A DNA stretch of 64,000 bases, from NCBI RefSeq assembly GCF_041060425.1, contig NZ_JAULBC010000003.1, positions 496,001 to 560,000 on the forward strand, read 5' to 3'. The position numbers and the translations under genes were made by a program. Within the stretch, counting starts at the first letter, position 1. Each line of letters starts with the position of its first letter. Of this stretch, positions 27,894 through 36,963 are shown piece by piece. The DNA is from Danxiaibacter flavus (lineage in GTDB: Bacteria; Bacteroidota; Bacteroidia; Chitinophagales; Chitinophagaceae). The notes under the pieces were generated by a model, which was not told where the DNA came from, ran no database searches, and worked only from the letters and a program-made list of their open reading frames with translations.

Positions 27894-28279
27894 TACTAAC
27901 AAACCAAAACAGCCTCTCATTAACTAGGGCTTCAATTGTAGCCATCGCTATTTGAAGCTGTCAAACTCTTCTCGTATAGTCATTTCAATCTGGTCTTATT
28001 AAGCATGGCTCGTCAACATGAGTGAACGTGCTTTATCGAGTCATTGCAACGCTAAGTATGACATGTCTGCACTATTCTCTGTGCTACTCTGTGTCTTCCC
28101 GTGCCCTCTGTGTCCCATTACCCTCCACAAAATTCAAACAAAAACATACAAATTTCAAACATCTTACATTTTACGCCATATATATTTAGCATTCGGTTTT
28201 ATGCTGTTTACCAATGGTTTTGATGGCTCATTTTTTGCAGTTTTCGCCAAAATATTGAACATTGCAAAAAAATAGATTT
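27894..28279. other. Intergenic region with a CTCTGTG-type dispersed repeat
   Basis: Positions about 28074-28130 carry CTCTGTGCTACTCTGTGTCT and similar words, also found at 32840-32890 and 39949-40066. The rest shows no gene. No exact promoter box for the gene at 28280 was seen. Confidence 0.5.
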
Positions 28280-28648
28280 ATGAAAAAGATATTGGTGATG
28301 CTGGCCGTTCTGTTTTCTTTGACTGCTGCTCATGCGCAGACTGCAAAAGAACTGATCGGCAAGTGGAAACTGGTTCGCTGGACAGGCGCTGACGGAAAAG
28401 ACAGGGATATTAAAACCTACTTCAAAACCGACCAGGTTTACCAGGTGTTTAAAGAAGGCGATGAGTTTGAAAGCATCAACGGTGAAAAAGTTAGCAAGGG
28501 CAAATGGAAACTTTCTAGTGACAATAAGAAACTGACCATCAAATCCGGTATAATGATCACGGATTTTACAATGGAAGTTTTTGATCAAAATAAAAGAGTG
28601 ATGAATTCCAAATTCGGAGTCATGGAATACATCAAACAATCATCCTGA
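28280..28648 (+). CDS. Small secreted lipocalin-like protein
   Basis: A 122-residue protein with a clear signal peptide (MKKILVMLAVLFSLTAAHAQ). The mature part opens AKELIGKWKLVRWTGADGKD, the GKW motif that starts lipocalin-like small beta-barrels in Bacteroidota, and continues with alternating strands (GKWKLSSDNKKLTIKSG, then TMEVFDQNKRVM). The family binds or senses small hydrophobic ligands in other cases, but its role in this phylum is mostly unknown. The ATG at 28280 was chosen over an upstream TTG because it starts the signal peptide directly. It is monocistronic and followed by a GC-rich hairpin. Confidence 0.8.
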   Translation: MKKILVMLAVLFSLTAAHAQTAKELIGKWKLVRWTGADGKDRDIKTYFKTDQVYQVFKEGDEFESINGEKVSKGKWKLSSDNKKLTIKSGIMITDFTMEVFDQNKRVMNSKFGVMEYIKQSS

Positions 28649-28657
28649 AATTTGATA

Positions 28658-28689
28658 CTAAATCCCCCGGAATACACCGGGGGTATTTA
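28658..28689 (+). terminator. Hairpin after the lipocalin-like gene
   Basis: CCCCCGG pairs with CCGGGGG, extended by flanking TAAAT/ATTTA with one mismatch. The following T-run is weak (TATTTAGTTATTT). It lies 10 bases after the stop. Confidence 0.65.
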
Positions 28690-28728
28690 GTTATTTGCCA
28701 AAAACAATCTGCTGTTTTCATCCATTCC

Positions 28729-28920
28729 TCATTGTACGATCCACCGCTTTATTCTGTAAATAACTGTACATCCTTCACTTTCTCCCGAAACCATAGCAGC
28801 ATTTTCTCCCTTACCTCTGTTGGCCCATGCATAGTAAGGAATGGCTACAAACTGCTGCTGACTGGTGGATACCTGCTCGCCATTTGCCACGACATTTACT
28901 GTGTTATTCGATATTGCTTC
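28729..28920 (-). pseudogene. Remnant of a GH127-type beta-L-arabinofuranosidase C-terminus
   Basis: On the minus strand an open stretch encodes about 63 residues bounded by stop codons and without a start. It includes VNVVANGEQVSTSQQQ and FVAIPYYAWANRGKGE. The IPYYAWANRGKGE segment is, from memory, characteristic of the C-terminal end of GH127 (DUF1680) proteins. After GKGE the sequence no longer follows the family and upstream there is a TAA, so only a short decayed fragment is left. The rest of the gene is absent from the surrounding bases, and a dispersed repeat (28974-29057) lies just upstream, possibly marking the deletion breakpoint. Confidence 0.6.
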
Positions 28921-28973
28921 TTATCACCAGGCCGTTACGGACGATCATATTAAGTTGCGTTGACGAAGATTGA

Positions 28974-29057
28974 ACATCATGTCAACGACAGGAGACATCT
29001 CCAAACATTCAACAGGTTTAATTTTGTGGGACCTCTCCTATCGTCGTGACGGTGCGT
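28974..29057. repeat. Second copy of the inverted-repeat element
   Basis: It contains TCAACGACAGGAGACATCTC and, 24 bases later, GACCTCTCCTATCGTCGTGA. These are the two arms found at 14723-14854, but in exchanged order and with a shorter spacer. Confidence 0.7.
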
Positions 29058-29720
29058 ATTCGTCTTGTTGCCATATTATCGAATTGATCTTCGTTCAAAC
29101 ACTGCCATCCCTTAATAATCCGGGTTTTGCTTTAGGTTACAGTTCGTTGAGATCTTTTCGCCATTTTTATAAATGTATAATTGACATTTATAAAAATAGC
29201 GCTTTTTCTCAAAAAACAAAAAAAAGTGTACTTTTTACAATTATTATTTATAACCCGGAAATCAAGTCTGTTGGAGGCTAAATTTTTAACGGTCATTTCT
29301 GTTTAAGATGCGCTCAACAGGTTGTTGATCATTTCCGGAACCGCTTTGTACCCGGCTTCACCTTTTCCCGAAGCGAGGTTTTACAGTAAAAACCCAATAG
29401 ATACTGCCTTGCGCTTGGCGAAGCCATTTGAAATGTTTAACTTAAACTAAAGATGACATTTTTGTGAGGAAAGGAGATTGTGAAGCTGAAGAATGCTTAA
29501 CGATGATTATCCCGGACCTCATTTGAACGCAGTAAACTTATCCTGCCCCCTTCTGCCATTCACAGGGTTACTTGCTGCTTTAATAAAAGACAAACCAAAA
29601 TTGAATATATGCTGCGAAATACGTACTGTTCTTAAATATCCTCCCGCCGCGAAGCCGGTTATTTAATTAATGACCTGCTCATCCAACACATATCACTTTA
29701 TACTTTCAATATAACGGAAA
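29058..29720. other. Long intergenic stretch, nothing recognised
   Basis: I see no convincing gene on either strand, no RNA gene and no clear promoter. Short frames present here have no signal sequences or family motifs. Confidence 0.4.
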
Positions 29721-30509
29721 ATGAAATATTCTTTGTTATTTAGAACAGATGCCTGGGTACTATGCCTGTTTCTCTTCGTCGGATGCATTTTCATGGTATC
29801 TCTGGGAAAATTAGTCCAAATTAAATTCTTCAGCCATGATGTACAGGAATCCAGAGGTGGTGTTAACTCGCTGCTCGGTGCACTCTTTGGGCTATGGGGC
29901 TTTATGCTGGCGTTTACTTTCAGCCAGTCCTCAGCAAGATTTGATAACGTACGCACCATTATGGTTGATGAATCAAACGTCATCCGGAATACTATCCTGC
30001 GCGTTGAGACGTTTCCAGATAGCATTCGTACCGGCCTGCGACCTGACATGCAGAAATACCTGGAAGCGCAGATAGATTATTACAAATACGCAGCAGATCT
30101 CGAAAAATTTATCAAAGCAAAACAAACCACCGAAGATGTCAAAAAGCAACTTTGGATGAAAACAATAGCAGCGTCACATCTGCCCAACATGGGTATAACC
30201 AGTGCCAATATGTTGGCTTCTCTCACCGGCATGTATGACATTGCTTCCAAACGCGATGCACTGCTCCTGTCTGATGTTCCCGAGTTGGTGGTCTACATGC
30301 TTTTTTTTCTGGCATTATGTATCAGCTTTATCGGCGGTTTTACAACGCCCGCCAACATTAAGCCTAAGGAATGGCTTGTTATAGTAGGCTTTTTGTTGCT
30401 GGCATCAATAATTATCTACATAACTTTCGACCTTGCCAGACCATTGAGAGGTTTTATAAAACCAACGATTGGAATTGACAGGCTGGCGGAATTGAGAAAG
30501 CTGATGTAA
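29721..30509 (+). CDS. Bestrophin-like (DUF4239-type) membrane protein
   Basis: A 262-residue protein with four likely transmembrane segments: about 11-31, 50-66, 193-212 and 222-242. The middle part is soluble and helical. The LLGALFGLWGFMLAFTFSQSSARFDNVRTIMVDESNVIRNTILR segment contains the G-x-x-x-x-L-x-F-x-F-S-x-x-x-x-R-F-D pattern I associate with bestrophin-like DUF4239 proteins, which are putative anion-channel relatives of unknown physiological role. The topology is symmetric (two TM, soluble domain, two TM), as expected for that family. It is alone, followed by a repeat-rich region. Confidence 0.75.
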   Translation: MKYSLLFRTDAWVLCLFLFVGCIFMVSLGKLVQIKFFSHDVQESRGGVNSLLGALFGLWGFMLAFTFSQSSARFDNVRTIMVDESNVIRNTILRVETFPDSIRTGLRPDMQKYLEAQIDYYKYAADLEKFIKAKQTTEDVKKQLWMKTIAASHLPNMGITSANMLASLTGMYDIASKRDALLLSDVPELVVYMLFFLALCISFIGGFTTPANIKPKEWLVIVGFLLLASIIIYITFDLARPLRGFIKPTIGIDRLAELRKLM

Positions 30510-30620
30510 TTTTTTAAACCACATAAGGTATGTAAGGATATTTAAGAACCCGGTTCCGTCAGTCCTTATTTCCCAAAGCTTACTTAATAGCATTTTCTAG
30601 AACAACGTAATTAATTTACA

Positions 30621-31518
30621 ACTAGTGAATAGTCAATGGTCAATGGCGAAGGTCGGCGCTGGTTAAGTAAATATATTGTCGTTTAAATGTTATTATCATC
30701 CTGGGCAAAACTTTTATTTGCTCTTATATTTCTTAAATGGTTTAAAAGCCTTCGCTTCGTTCAGCTTTGAGCTTTAGGCTTTGAGCTTTAGGCTTTCTCA
30801 GTTGTTTACAAAGAAACATTGGCGCCGCTGACACCTTACTTCTATACAACTAGTGAATAGTCAATGGTCAATAGTGAAGGTTCGGGATGGATAAGTAAAT
30901 GCATTCTCGTTTTAGTGTTATCATAGTCCTAAAGTAAAAGTTGTTATTTACTCTTATACGCCTTCTATACGACTAGTGAATAGTGAATGGTCAATGGTGA
31001 AGGTCGGCGCTGGTTAAGTAAATACATTGTCGTTTAAGTGTTAATATCATCCTGGGCAAAGCTCTTATTTGTTCTTATGTTTCTTAAATGGTTTAAAAAC
31101 CTTCGCTTCGTTCAGCTTTGAGCTTTAGGCTTTGAGCTTTAAGCTTTCTCAGTTGTTTACAAAGAAACATTGGCGCCGCTGACACCTTACTTCTATACAA
31201 CTAGTGAATAGTCAATGGTCAATAGTGAACGTTCGGGTTGGATAAGTAAATGCATTCTCGTTTTAGTGTTATCATAGTCCTAAGGTAAAAGTTGTTATTT
31301 ACTCTTATACGCCTTCTATACAACTAGTGAATAGTGAATGGTCAATGGTGAAGGTCGGCGCTGGTTAAGTAAATACATTGTCGTTTAAGTGTTAATATCA
31401 TCCTGGGCAAAGCTCTTATTTGTTCTTATATTTCTTAAATGGTTTAAAAACGTTCGCTTCGTTCAGCTTTGAGCTTTAGGCTTTGAGCTTTAAGCTTTCT
31501 CTGTTGTTTACAAAGAAC
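30621..31518. repeat. 351-bp tandem repeat, about 2.6 units
   Basis: The period is exact. ACTAGTGAATAGT-type words begin at 30621, 30849, 30972, 31200 and 31323, giving a composite unit of 228 bp (A) plus 123 bp (B), arranged A-B-A-B-A with the last A slightly shorter. The A unit carries GCTTTGAGCTTTAGGCTTTG and, in the first two units, ACATTGGCGCCGCTGACACC. A reverse-complement copy of A lies at 56569-56781. The repeat contains no protein gene. Confidence 0.9.
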
Positions 31519-31626
31519 CATCAAATAATCCTTTCTTTTATTCTGCCCCTTTGTTTGTAAGAATAAGTGTCAAAACTACCAATGCTATATGTTCTGTACC
31601 ATGTGCAATATTTTATCTTTTTCCGT

Positions 31627-31634
31627 TATATTTG
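31627..31634 (+). promoter_or_regulatory. TAnnTTTG promoter box of the acyltransferase gene
   Basis: TATATTTG fits the -7 consensus exactly and lies 75 bases before the ATG at 31709. Confidence 0.55.
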
Positions 31635-31708
31635 CCGATACCCCCATTTTTACGTGTGATCGGAATGAAGGGGCGCATACTATTTGAGCCATTATTTAAC
31701 AGGACGAA

Positions 31709-32800
31709 ATGATTGAAACAGCTCCCAGGGTTGATCTTTTAAAAACGAAGCAACATTTTGAAATTTTGGATGGACTAAGAGGAATTGCTGCTGTTTCAGT
31801 AGTGATTTTTCATTTCATGGAAATTGCAGTTCCGGATTATACCCAAAGCTTCATTGCCCACTCCTACCTGGCGGTTGATTTCTTTTTCTGCTTATCGGGT
31901 TTTGTCATTGCTTACGCATATGATAACCGTTTGCAGAAAATTGGCGTGCTGTCTTTTTTAAAACTGCGTTTGATCCGTTTGCACCCATTGGTGATTATAG
32001 GATCTATTATTGGCCTGCTGGCTTTTATATTTGATCCGTTCAGCAATCTTCATCAACAATACGCAGACAAGCTGTTACCGATGTTTATTGCTTCTTGTCT
32101 GATGATTCCTTATCCGGTGGTGCGCGAACGCTTTTTTAATCTTTTTCATCTTAATCCGCCTACATGGTCCTTGTTTTGGGAATATGTAGTGAACATTGTG
32201 TATGCGATTGTTCTTATCAGGCTTCCTAAAAAGATTCTTTGGGTGCTGCTTGTTATAGCTGCAGGTGCATTGGCTTATGAGGCACGCAGATCAACCAATC
32301 TGAGCGGTGGCTGGGGCGGTGATAATATTCTTGGTGGCCTGATAAGAGTAAGCTATTCATTTTTGGCAGGCATCCTTGTATACCGTTCGCGCTGGATCAT
32401 TCAATCGAAACTGGGATTTCTTTCGGTTGGAATTTTAACAGTGGCGGCTTTCGTGGTTCCTTTTGTAAAAGAGCTCAACTGGATAGTAGATCCGGCAATC
32501 GTGATCTTTTATCTTCCATTCCTTGTTGCTTTAGGCGCTGGCGCAACTTTACGTCCGGCCTTTGCAAAGATCTGCCGGTTTTCAGGTGAGATCTCTTATC
32601 CCTTATACATGGTTCATTATCCGTTCATCTGGATCTTCATGAGCTATGTTGAAAAATACAAACCGAACATCGGCCAAATGACTCCCATCATCATTACCGG
32701 TACAATTGCGATGATATTACTGGCTTATATTGTAATGATCAGCATTGATATTCCTGTGAGAAAATGGTTGAAGAACAGAATGATGAAGAAAGCGGCATAA
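31709..32800 (+). CDS. OafA-like acyltransferase family 3 membrane protein
   Basis: Inner-membrane acyltransferase that moves acetyl or other acyl groups onto surface glycans or similar acceptors. The 363-residue protein has the family start LDGLRGIAAVSVVIFHF near residue 20, which includes the essential His, then DFFFCLSGFVIAYAYDNR and KLRLIRLHPLVIIG (the Arg-rich segment typical of the fold). About ten transmembrane segments follow. The YPLYMVHYPFIW motif near the C-terminus is also typical. It is monocistronic and bracketed by repeats: the 351-bp tandem array upstream and the 17/18-bp array downstream. The acceptor molecule cannot be predicted because no glycan cluster surrounds it. Confidence 0.92.
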   Translation: MIETAPRVDLLKTKQHFEILDGLRGIAAVSVVIFHFMEIAVPDYTQSFIAHSYLAVDFFFCLSGFVIAYAYDNRLQKIGVLSFLKLRLIRLHPLVIIGSIIGLLAFIFDPFSNLHQQYADKLLPMFIASCLMIPYPVVRERFFNLFHLNPPTWSLFWEYVVNIVYAIVLIRLPKKILWVLLVIAAGALAYEARRSTNLSGGWGGDNILGGLIRVSYSFLAGILVYRSRWIIQSKLGFLSVGILTVAAFVVPFVKELNWIVDPAIVIFYLPFLVALGAGATLRPAFAKICRFSGEISYPLYMVHYPFIWIFMSYVEKYKPNIGQMTPIIITGTIAMILLAYIVMISIDIPVRKWLKNRMMKKAA

Positions 32801-33004
32801 CGGCTTATAACAACTGTTTATGTCAATTTGCAATTAAATCCTCTGTGCACGCTGTGTCTTTTCCTGGCTTTCTGTGTGTAATTATAAATCACGCCAGCTC
32901 CACAGAAGACATCAAGTTGTCCAAAGAATGCTGCTACAAACATGACTATGAACCTAAACAAAACAACCTTGAATCGTTCGTTTTAATCACTGGTACTTTT
33001 AATA

Positions 33005-33305
33005 GTTGCAATGCGTGGAGATGTTGTAATGCGTGGAGACGTTGCATTGCGTGGGACGTTGCATTGCGTGGAGACGTTGCATTGCGTGGGACGTTGCATT
33101 GCGTGGGACGTTGCATTGCGTGGAGACGTTGCATTGCGTGGGACGTTGCATTGCGTGGGACGTTGCATTGCGTGGAGACGTTGCAATGCGTGGGACGTTG
33201 CATTGCGTGGAGACGTTGCATTGCGTGGGACGTTGCATTGCGTGGAGACGTTGCATTGCGTGGGACGTTGCATTGCGTGGAGACGTTGCAATGCAACGTC
33301 TCTAC
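33005..33305. repeat. Tandem array of 17/18-bp units derived from a palindrome half
   Basis: Fifteen near-perfect units, GAGACGTTGCATTGCGTG (18 bp, seven copies) and GGACGTTGCATTGCGTG (17 bp, eight copies), run head-to-tail between a 13-base partial unit and a closing palindrome (GAGACGTTGCA/TGCAACGTCTC). The closing palindrome is the same element seen at 36108 and 38443. The array leaves five of six frames open, so several overlapping frames exist here that are not genes. Confidence 0.93.
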
Positions 33306-33446
33306 AAATACAACATTGCCAAATACCCACCTCAACCATCCTGCACCATCCTGCTCATTTATAACGCTTTAATAAATAGGTTTCCCGTTCACATTAAAAA
33401 CAACAATAAATATTATATTAGAAGAATACATTCACAACTCACCAAC

Positions 33447-36077
33447 ATGCTTAGCCATCAAACCACCTCAAAAACACTTTTATGTCTTCTAATTTTATTT
33501 GTACTGACAGCAGGATGTAAGAACATGAAAAGCAACGAAAAAAACATGCCCGATGAAGACCGGTTTAAACGCGTCGTTCTACAAGAACACCTTTACAATC
33601 CGCAGGAGCTGGAGATTACAGAAGATGGCAGCGTTTACTTTATACAGACCAATGGGCTGCTTATGAAGTTAAATCCTGGTACAAAAGCAATCAAACAAAT
33701 CGGTTACATCAAAAACTCAGATAATGGAGAGTTCGGATTGATCGGCATGGCGCTCGATCCACATTTTTCTGACAATCATAGGATATACCTCCACTATTTT
33801 CTTCCGGATATACAAGAGAAAATTGCGCAGGTCTCACGCTTCACACTGGTAAATGATTCTTTGGATCTAAGCACCGAAAAGAAAATGGTACAGATCCCAT
33901 ACGATAACACTTGTTGCCATACAGCAGGTTCAATGTCATTTGATGCAAATGGCAATCTTTATTTTTCAACGGGTGACAATACCACTGCATTTGAAACCAC
34001 CTACTCCCCTCACGACGAACGCGCGGGACATGAATTGGCGAATGATATGCGGGCAGCCGCCAATACAGCTGATCTGCGTGGCAAGATATGTCGCATCCAT
34101 CCAGAAGAAGATGGCAGTTATACCATTCCCGAGGGAAATCTATTCAGCGACAAAAAGATGGGGCGACCTGAGATCTACATTATGGGATGTCGTAACGCAT
34201 ATCGCATTTATGTAGACAAACCAGGTAATACGCTTTATTGGGGCGAGATTGGTCCCGATGCAGGCGTGGATAGCAGCAGAGGGCCCAGAGGCTACGATGA
34301 ATTTAATATCGCTGCTAAAGCAGGCAATTACGGGTGGCCACTCTTCATAGGAAACAATATAGCTTACCCGCATATTGATTTTGAGACAAATCAATTACTC
34401 GATACGCCCGATGCTGCAAAACCATCTAACAAATCGAGATTGAATACCGGGTCACAAATATTGCCGCCTGCACAACCTGCAACCATTTATTATCCTTATA
34501 CTAAGTCTGATAAGTTTCCATCAATGGGTGAAGGTGGCCGTGCTGCAATTGGCGGGCCTGTTTATCATTACGATGAAAAGCTACGGTCATCAATCAAGTT
34601 TCCACAATATTTTGATAATGCATGGTTCATTGGTGATTGGATGCGAAACTGGTTGAAAGTTGTGCGACTTAACGATGATAAGCAGCTGGAAAAAATAGAA
34701 GATCTGATGCCGACTGAAAAGTTCAACAAACCGATTGACATGGCTTTTAGTCCGCACGACGGCGCGTTATACATGCTTGAATTTGGCGTCGCATGGGGAC
34801 CTAATCCTGAAGCAAGGCTGGTGCGCATAGAATACAATGCGGGCAATCGCGCGCCGGTTGCGCAACTGAAAGCAGATCGCGAGTCTGGCCCGGAACCGTT
34901 GACTGTATCATTTTCCGCAGGCAACTCATTTGATCGTGATAAAGATCTGCTAAGCTATAGTTGGATCATAGACGGCAAAAAAATGAGCGACACAACAAGT
35001 GATTTGAAATATACATTCAGCAATGCGGGCCTTCACCATGTTGAGGTTATGGTTACAGACCCTTCCGGTCTCAAAAGCTCAAATCGTAAGGAAATAAAAA
35101 TTGGCAACAGTTCGCCGGAAATATCAATCGTGCTTGATAATAATACGTTCTATCACGATGCATTACAATACAAGATACTCGTGACCGACAATGAAGATGG
35201 CACATTACAAAATGGCATTGACGGGCGTAATGTTACAGCAACATTATCTTATCAGCCCGCACAGGAAGGATTAACAACCAGCGATGGCAAGCTCGTAAAC
35301 CGCGGAGAAATATTATTGAATGAAAGTGATTGCAAATCATGTCACTTATTAAAAGACAAATCCGTTGGTCCGGATTTTTACTCGGTATCAAAACGTTATT
35401 TCAGGCAGTCAGCAAAAGATGACAAGCTTGTACCTAAGCTTGCAAATAAAATCATAACCGGTGGCTCAGGTGTATGGGGCAAAGCACAGATGAGCGCTCA
35501 TCCGCAGTTGACAACAGAACAAACTACTGAAATTGTAAAATATATTCTTTCATTACAAGCCAATACCACCGCCGCAAAACAAATACCCCTTGCAGGAAGT
35601 TTAACATTAACAAACAAGGCCACAACGGAAAAAAATGGCTTCTATGTTATTGAAGCAAGCTATACTGATCGCGGCGGAAAAATAATCGGGCCATTGTCTG
35701 CCACCGCATCACATGTTTTGCGGACCAACAAACTCTCCCCACAGGACTTCACCAACCTCACCGACATGAAAGTAGAAAGCAATGGATTAAGCGCAATTCA
35801 CGGCAGCAATGCTGTAGTAAAAAATATAGATCTGTCAGGCATCCGGCAACTCAAACTGCACACAACAGGTTCCGGCGGAAGTTTTGAAGTGCATCTTGAT
35901 TCATTACACGGCCAACGCATTGCAGTGTTCCCACAGAATGCCAATGCCAAGGGGCCATCGGAAATGTTATGCAGCATCTCCGGCATCAAAGGATCGCATG
36001 ATCTTTATCTTTTGTACGTAAACAACGCATTGCGTTTTCAGCAATCGATGGTTCAATGGATTGCGTTTGAAAGGTAG
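33447..36077 (+). CDS. Modular lipoprotein: sugar dehydrogenase-like propeller, PKD, cytochrome c, CBM
   Basis: An 876-residue precursor from the ATG at 33447, with lipobox LTAGC near residue 22. Domains in order: a PQQ-dependent sugar (glucose/sorbosone) dehydrogenase-like beta-propeller (about 40-450, with LYNPQELEITEDG, GEFGLIGMALDPHF and DLRGKICRIHPEEDG), a PKD domain (about 470-553), a cytochrome c domain with haem motif CKSCH (Cys629, Cys632, His633) and a likely distal Met in AQMSAHP, and a C-terminal CBM6-like beta-sandwich (about 715-876). The frame is open further upstream only because it runs through the 17/18-bp array, so that extension is excluded. It is probably an outer-membrane or periplasmic sugar oxidase passing electrons to its own haem. 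The substrate is unknown. Confidence 0.9.
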   Translation: MLSHQTTSKTLLCLLILFVLTAGCKNMKSNEKNMPDEDRFKRVVLQEHLYNPQELEITEDGSVYFIQTNGLLMKLNPGTKAIKQIGYIKNSDNGEFGLIGMALDPHFSDNHRIYLHYFLPDIQEKIAQVSRFTLVNDSLDLSTEKKMVQIPYDNTCCHTAGSMSFDANGNLYFSTGDNTTAFETTYSPHDERAGHELANDMRAAANTADLRGKICRIHPEEDGSYTIPEGNLFSDKKMGRPEIYIMGCRNAYRIYVDKPGNTLYWGEIGPDAGVDSSRGPRGYDEFNIAAKAGNYGWPLFIGNNIAYPHIDFETNQLLDTPDAAKPSNKSRLNTGSQILPPAQPATIYYPYTKSDKFPSMGEGGRAAIGGPVYHYDEKLRSSIKFPQYFDNAWFIGDWMRNWLKVVRLNDDKQLEKIEDLMPTEKFNKPIDMAFSPHDGALYMLEFGVAWGPNPEARLVRIEYNAGNRAPVAQLKADRESGPEPLTVSFSAGNSFDRDKDLLSYSWIIDGKKMSDTTSDLKYTFSNAGLHHVEVMVTDPSGLKSSNRKEIKIGNSSPEISIVLDNNTFYHDALQYKILVTDNEDGTLQNGIDGRNVTATLSYQPAQEGLTTSDGKLVNRGEILLNESDCKSCHLLKDKSVGPDFYSVSKRYFRQSAKDDKLVPKLANKIITGGSGVWGKAQMSAHPQLTTEQTTEIVKYILSLQANTTAAKQIPLAGSLTLTNKATTEKNGFYVIEASYTDRGGKIIGPLSATASHVLRTNKLSPQDFTNLTDMKVESNGLSAIHGSNAVVKNIDLSGIRQLKLHTTGSGGSFEVHLDSLHGQRIAVFPQNANAKGPSEMLCSISGIKGSHDLYLLYVNNALRFQQSMVQWIAFER

Positions 36078-36093
36078 GGTTTGGCAATTGCAA

Positions 36094-36154
36094 CAGGCGT
36101 TCCGCCTGTAGAGACGTTGCATTGCAACGTCTCTACGCAATGCAACGTCTCTAC
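36094..36154. repeat. Palindromic dispersed repeat element, copy A
   Basis: A small hairpin AGGCG-TTC-CGCCT (36095-36107) is followed by a 29-base palindrome (36108-36136, arms GTAGAGACGTTGCA and TGCAACGTCTCTAC around one T) and an extra half-site (36138-36154). It lies between two convergent genes and could fold in RNA from either side. Confidence 0.85.
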
Positions 36155-36169
36155 ATGTGTTTAACCAAT

Positions 36170-36910
36170 TCAATTGGTTAATCGCGTTAATTCCACCGGT
36201 TCCGCCGGTGTTGAAATATCATACAGAATCAACCCATTGCTAACATACGTGATCAACAAATTATTATATGCAATTACATCCTTAAAGGTTTCTCCTTTAA
36301 TTGTTTGCAGGATCTCCGGCTCGCCAGGCTTCTTAACGTTAATTACACTCAATCCATCACTCATTCTGCATACATACAGGATAGTGTCATTTAGCCCCAG
36401 CCCTATAGGCGTTGTCATGGGCAGCAGTTTCACCTCTTCCGGCTTCAGCGGATCTTTTATGTTGTAGACGTAAAGCCCTTCTGTAACGTTACCACAGGTG
36501 GTGCCAGCCCTCAGGGTTACGAAGGCCATTGTATCATTTGCTACTACAGGATCACAACTTCTAAGATGCGAGACCTCTCCAAGCTTTACGGGGTTTGAAG
36601 GATCTTTCAGTGAAAAAACATACATGCCATTTCTTGATCCAATATATAAGTTGTTGTTATAGGGAAATATCGTCTCAGTATCCCAATTCAACGGTACCGA
36701 ATTTTTGAGAACGGGAGATAAAGGCTGTGAAATGTCATAACACTTCAGCGAACTCCAATCCACCATATACAAAAAGTTTTTGACAACTGTAAACCTGGCC
36801 AGCGATCCGCCCTGTCCGGATGATGAGCTTTCTGAAGAACTTGAACTGCTGCTTTTGCTGCAGGCAGATGCTATTACAGAGAGAAAAATTATAAAGCATA
36901 TATTTTTCAT
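36170..36910 (-). CDS. LVIVD-repeat lipoprotein
   Basis: A 246-residue lipoprotein precursor with lipobox IASAC and a Ser-rich linker just after it (SKSSSSSSSESSSSGQGG). The body is a run of beta-propeller-like repeats of the LVIVD type: LYMVDWSSLKCYDISQPLSP, GMYVFSLKDPSNPVKLGEV, GLYVYNIKDPLKPEEVKLL, GLSVINVKKPGEPEILQTI and GLILYDISTPAEPVELTRL. Five blades are clear, fewer than in many family members. Function is unknown; the family is exported and thought to sit on the outer membrane. It is co-directional with and 53 bases downstream of the 36964-37533 lipoprotein gene, so the two probably form an operon. Confidence 0.85.
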   Translation of the reverse strand: MKNICFIIFLSVIASACSKSSSSSSSESSSSGQGGSLARFTVVKNFLYMVDWSSLKCYDISQPLSPVLKNSVPLNWDTETIFPYNNNLYIGSRNGMYVFSLKDPSNPVKLGEVSHLRSCDPVVANDTMAFVTLRAGTTCGNVTEGLYVYNIKDPLKPEEVKLLPMTTPIGLGLNDTILYVCRMSDGLSVINVKKPGEPEILQTIKGETFKDVIAYNNLLITYVSNGLILYDISTPAEPVELTRLTN

Positions 36911-36963
36911 AACATTATCTTTTAATTAATAAAACGGAAAAACAAACGCATCACCATCCATAT

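Noticed and set aside
27677..27955. A 92-residue frame after the outer-membrane receptor
   Set aside because: Its first third is the 15-bp tandem repeat, which stays open because the period is a multiple of three; the rest has no gene-like features.
28970..29281. A 103-residue frame in the intergenic region
   Set aside because: It is composed partly of a dispersed inverted repeat and shows no coding signature.
32946..33339. Several overlapping long open frames on both strands in the tandem array
   Set aside because: Five of six frames stay open because the repeat unit has no stop codons; none has a signal, family motif or start context.
33033..33446. N-terminal extension of the sugar dehydrogenase lipoprotein gene running through the 17/18-bp array
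   Set aside because: The open frame exists only because the repeat lacks stop codons. The ATG at 33447 gives a proper lipoprotein signal peptide, and the extension encodes repetitive GRCIAWRRC-type sequence.
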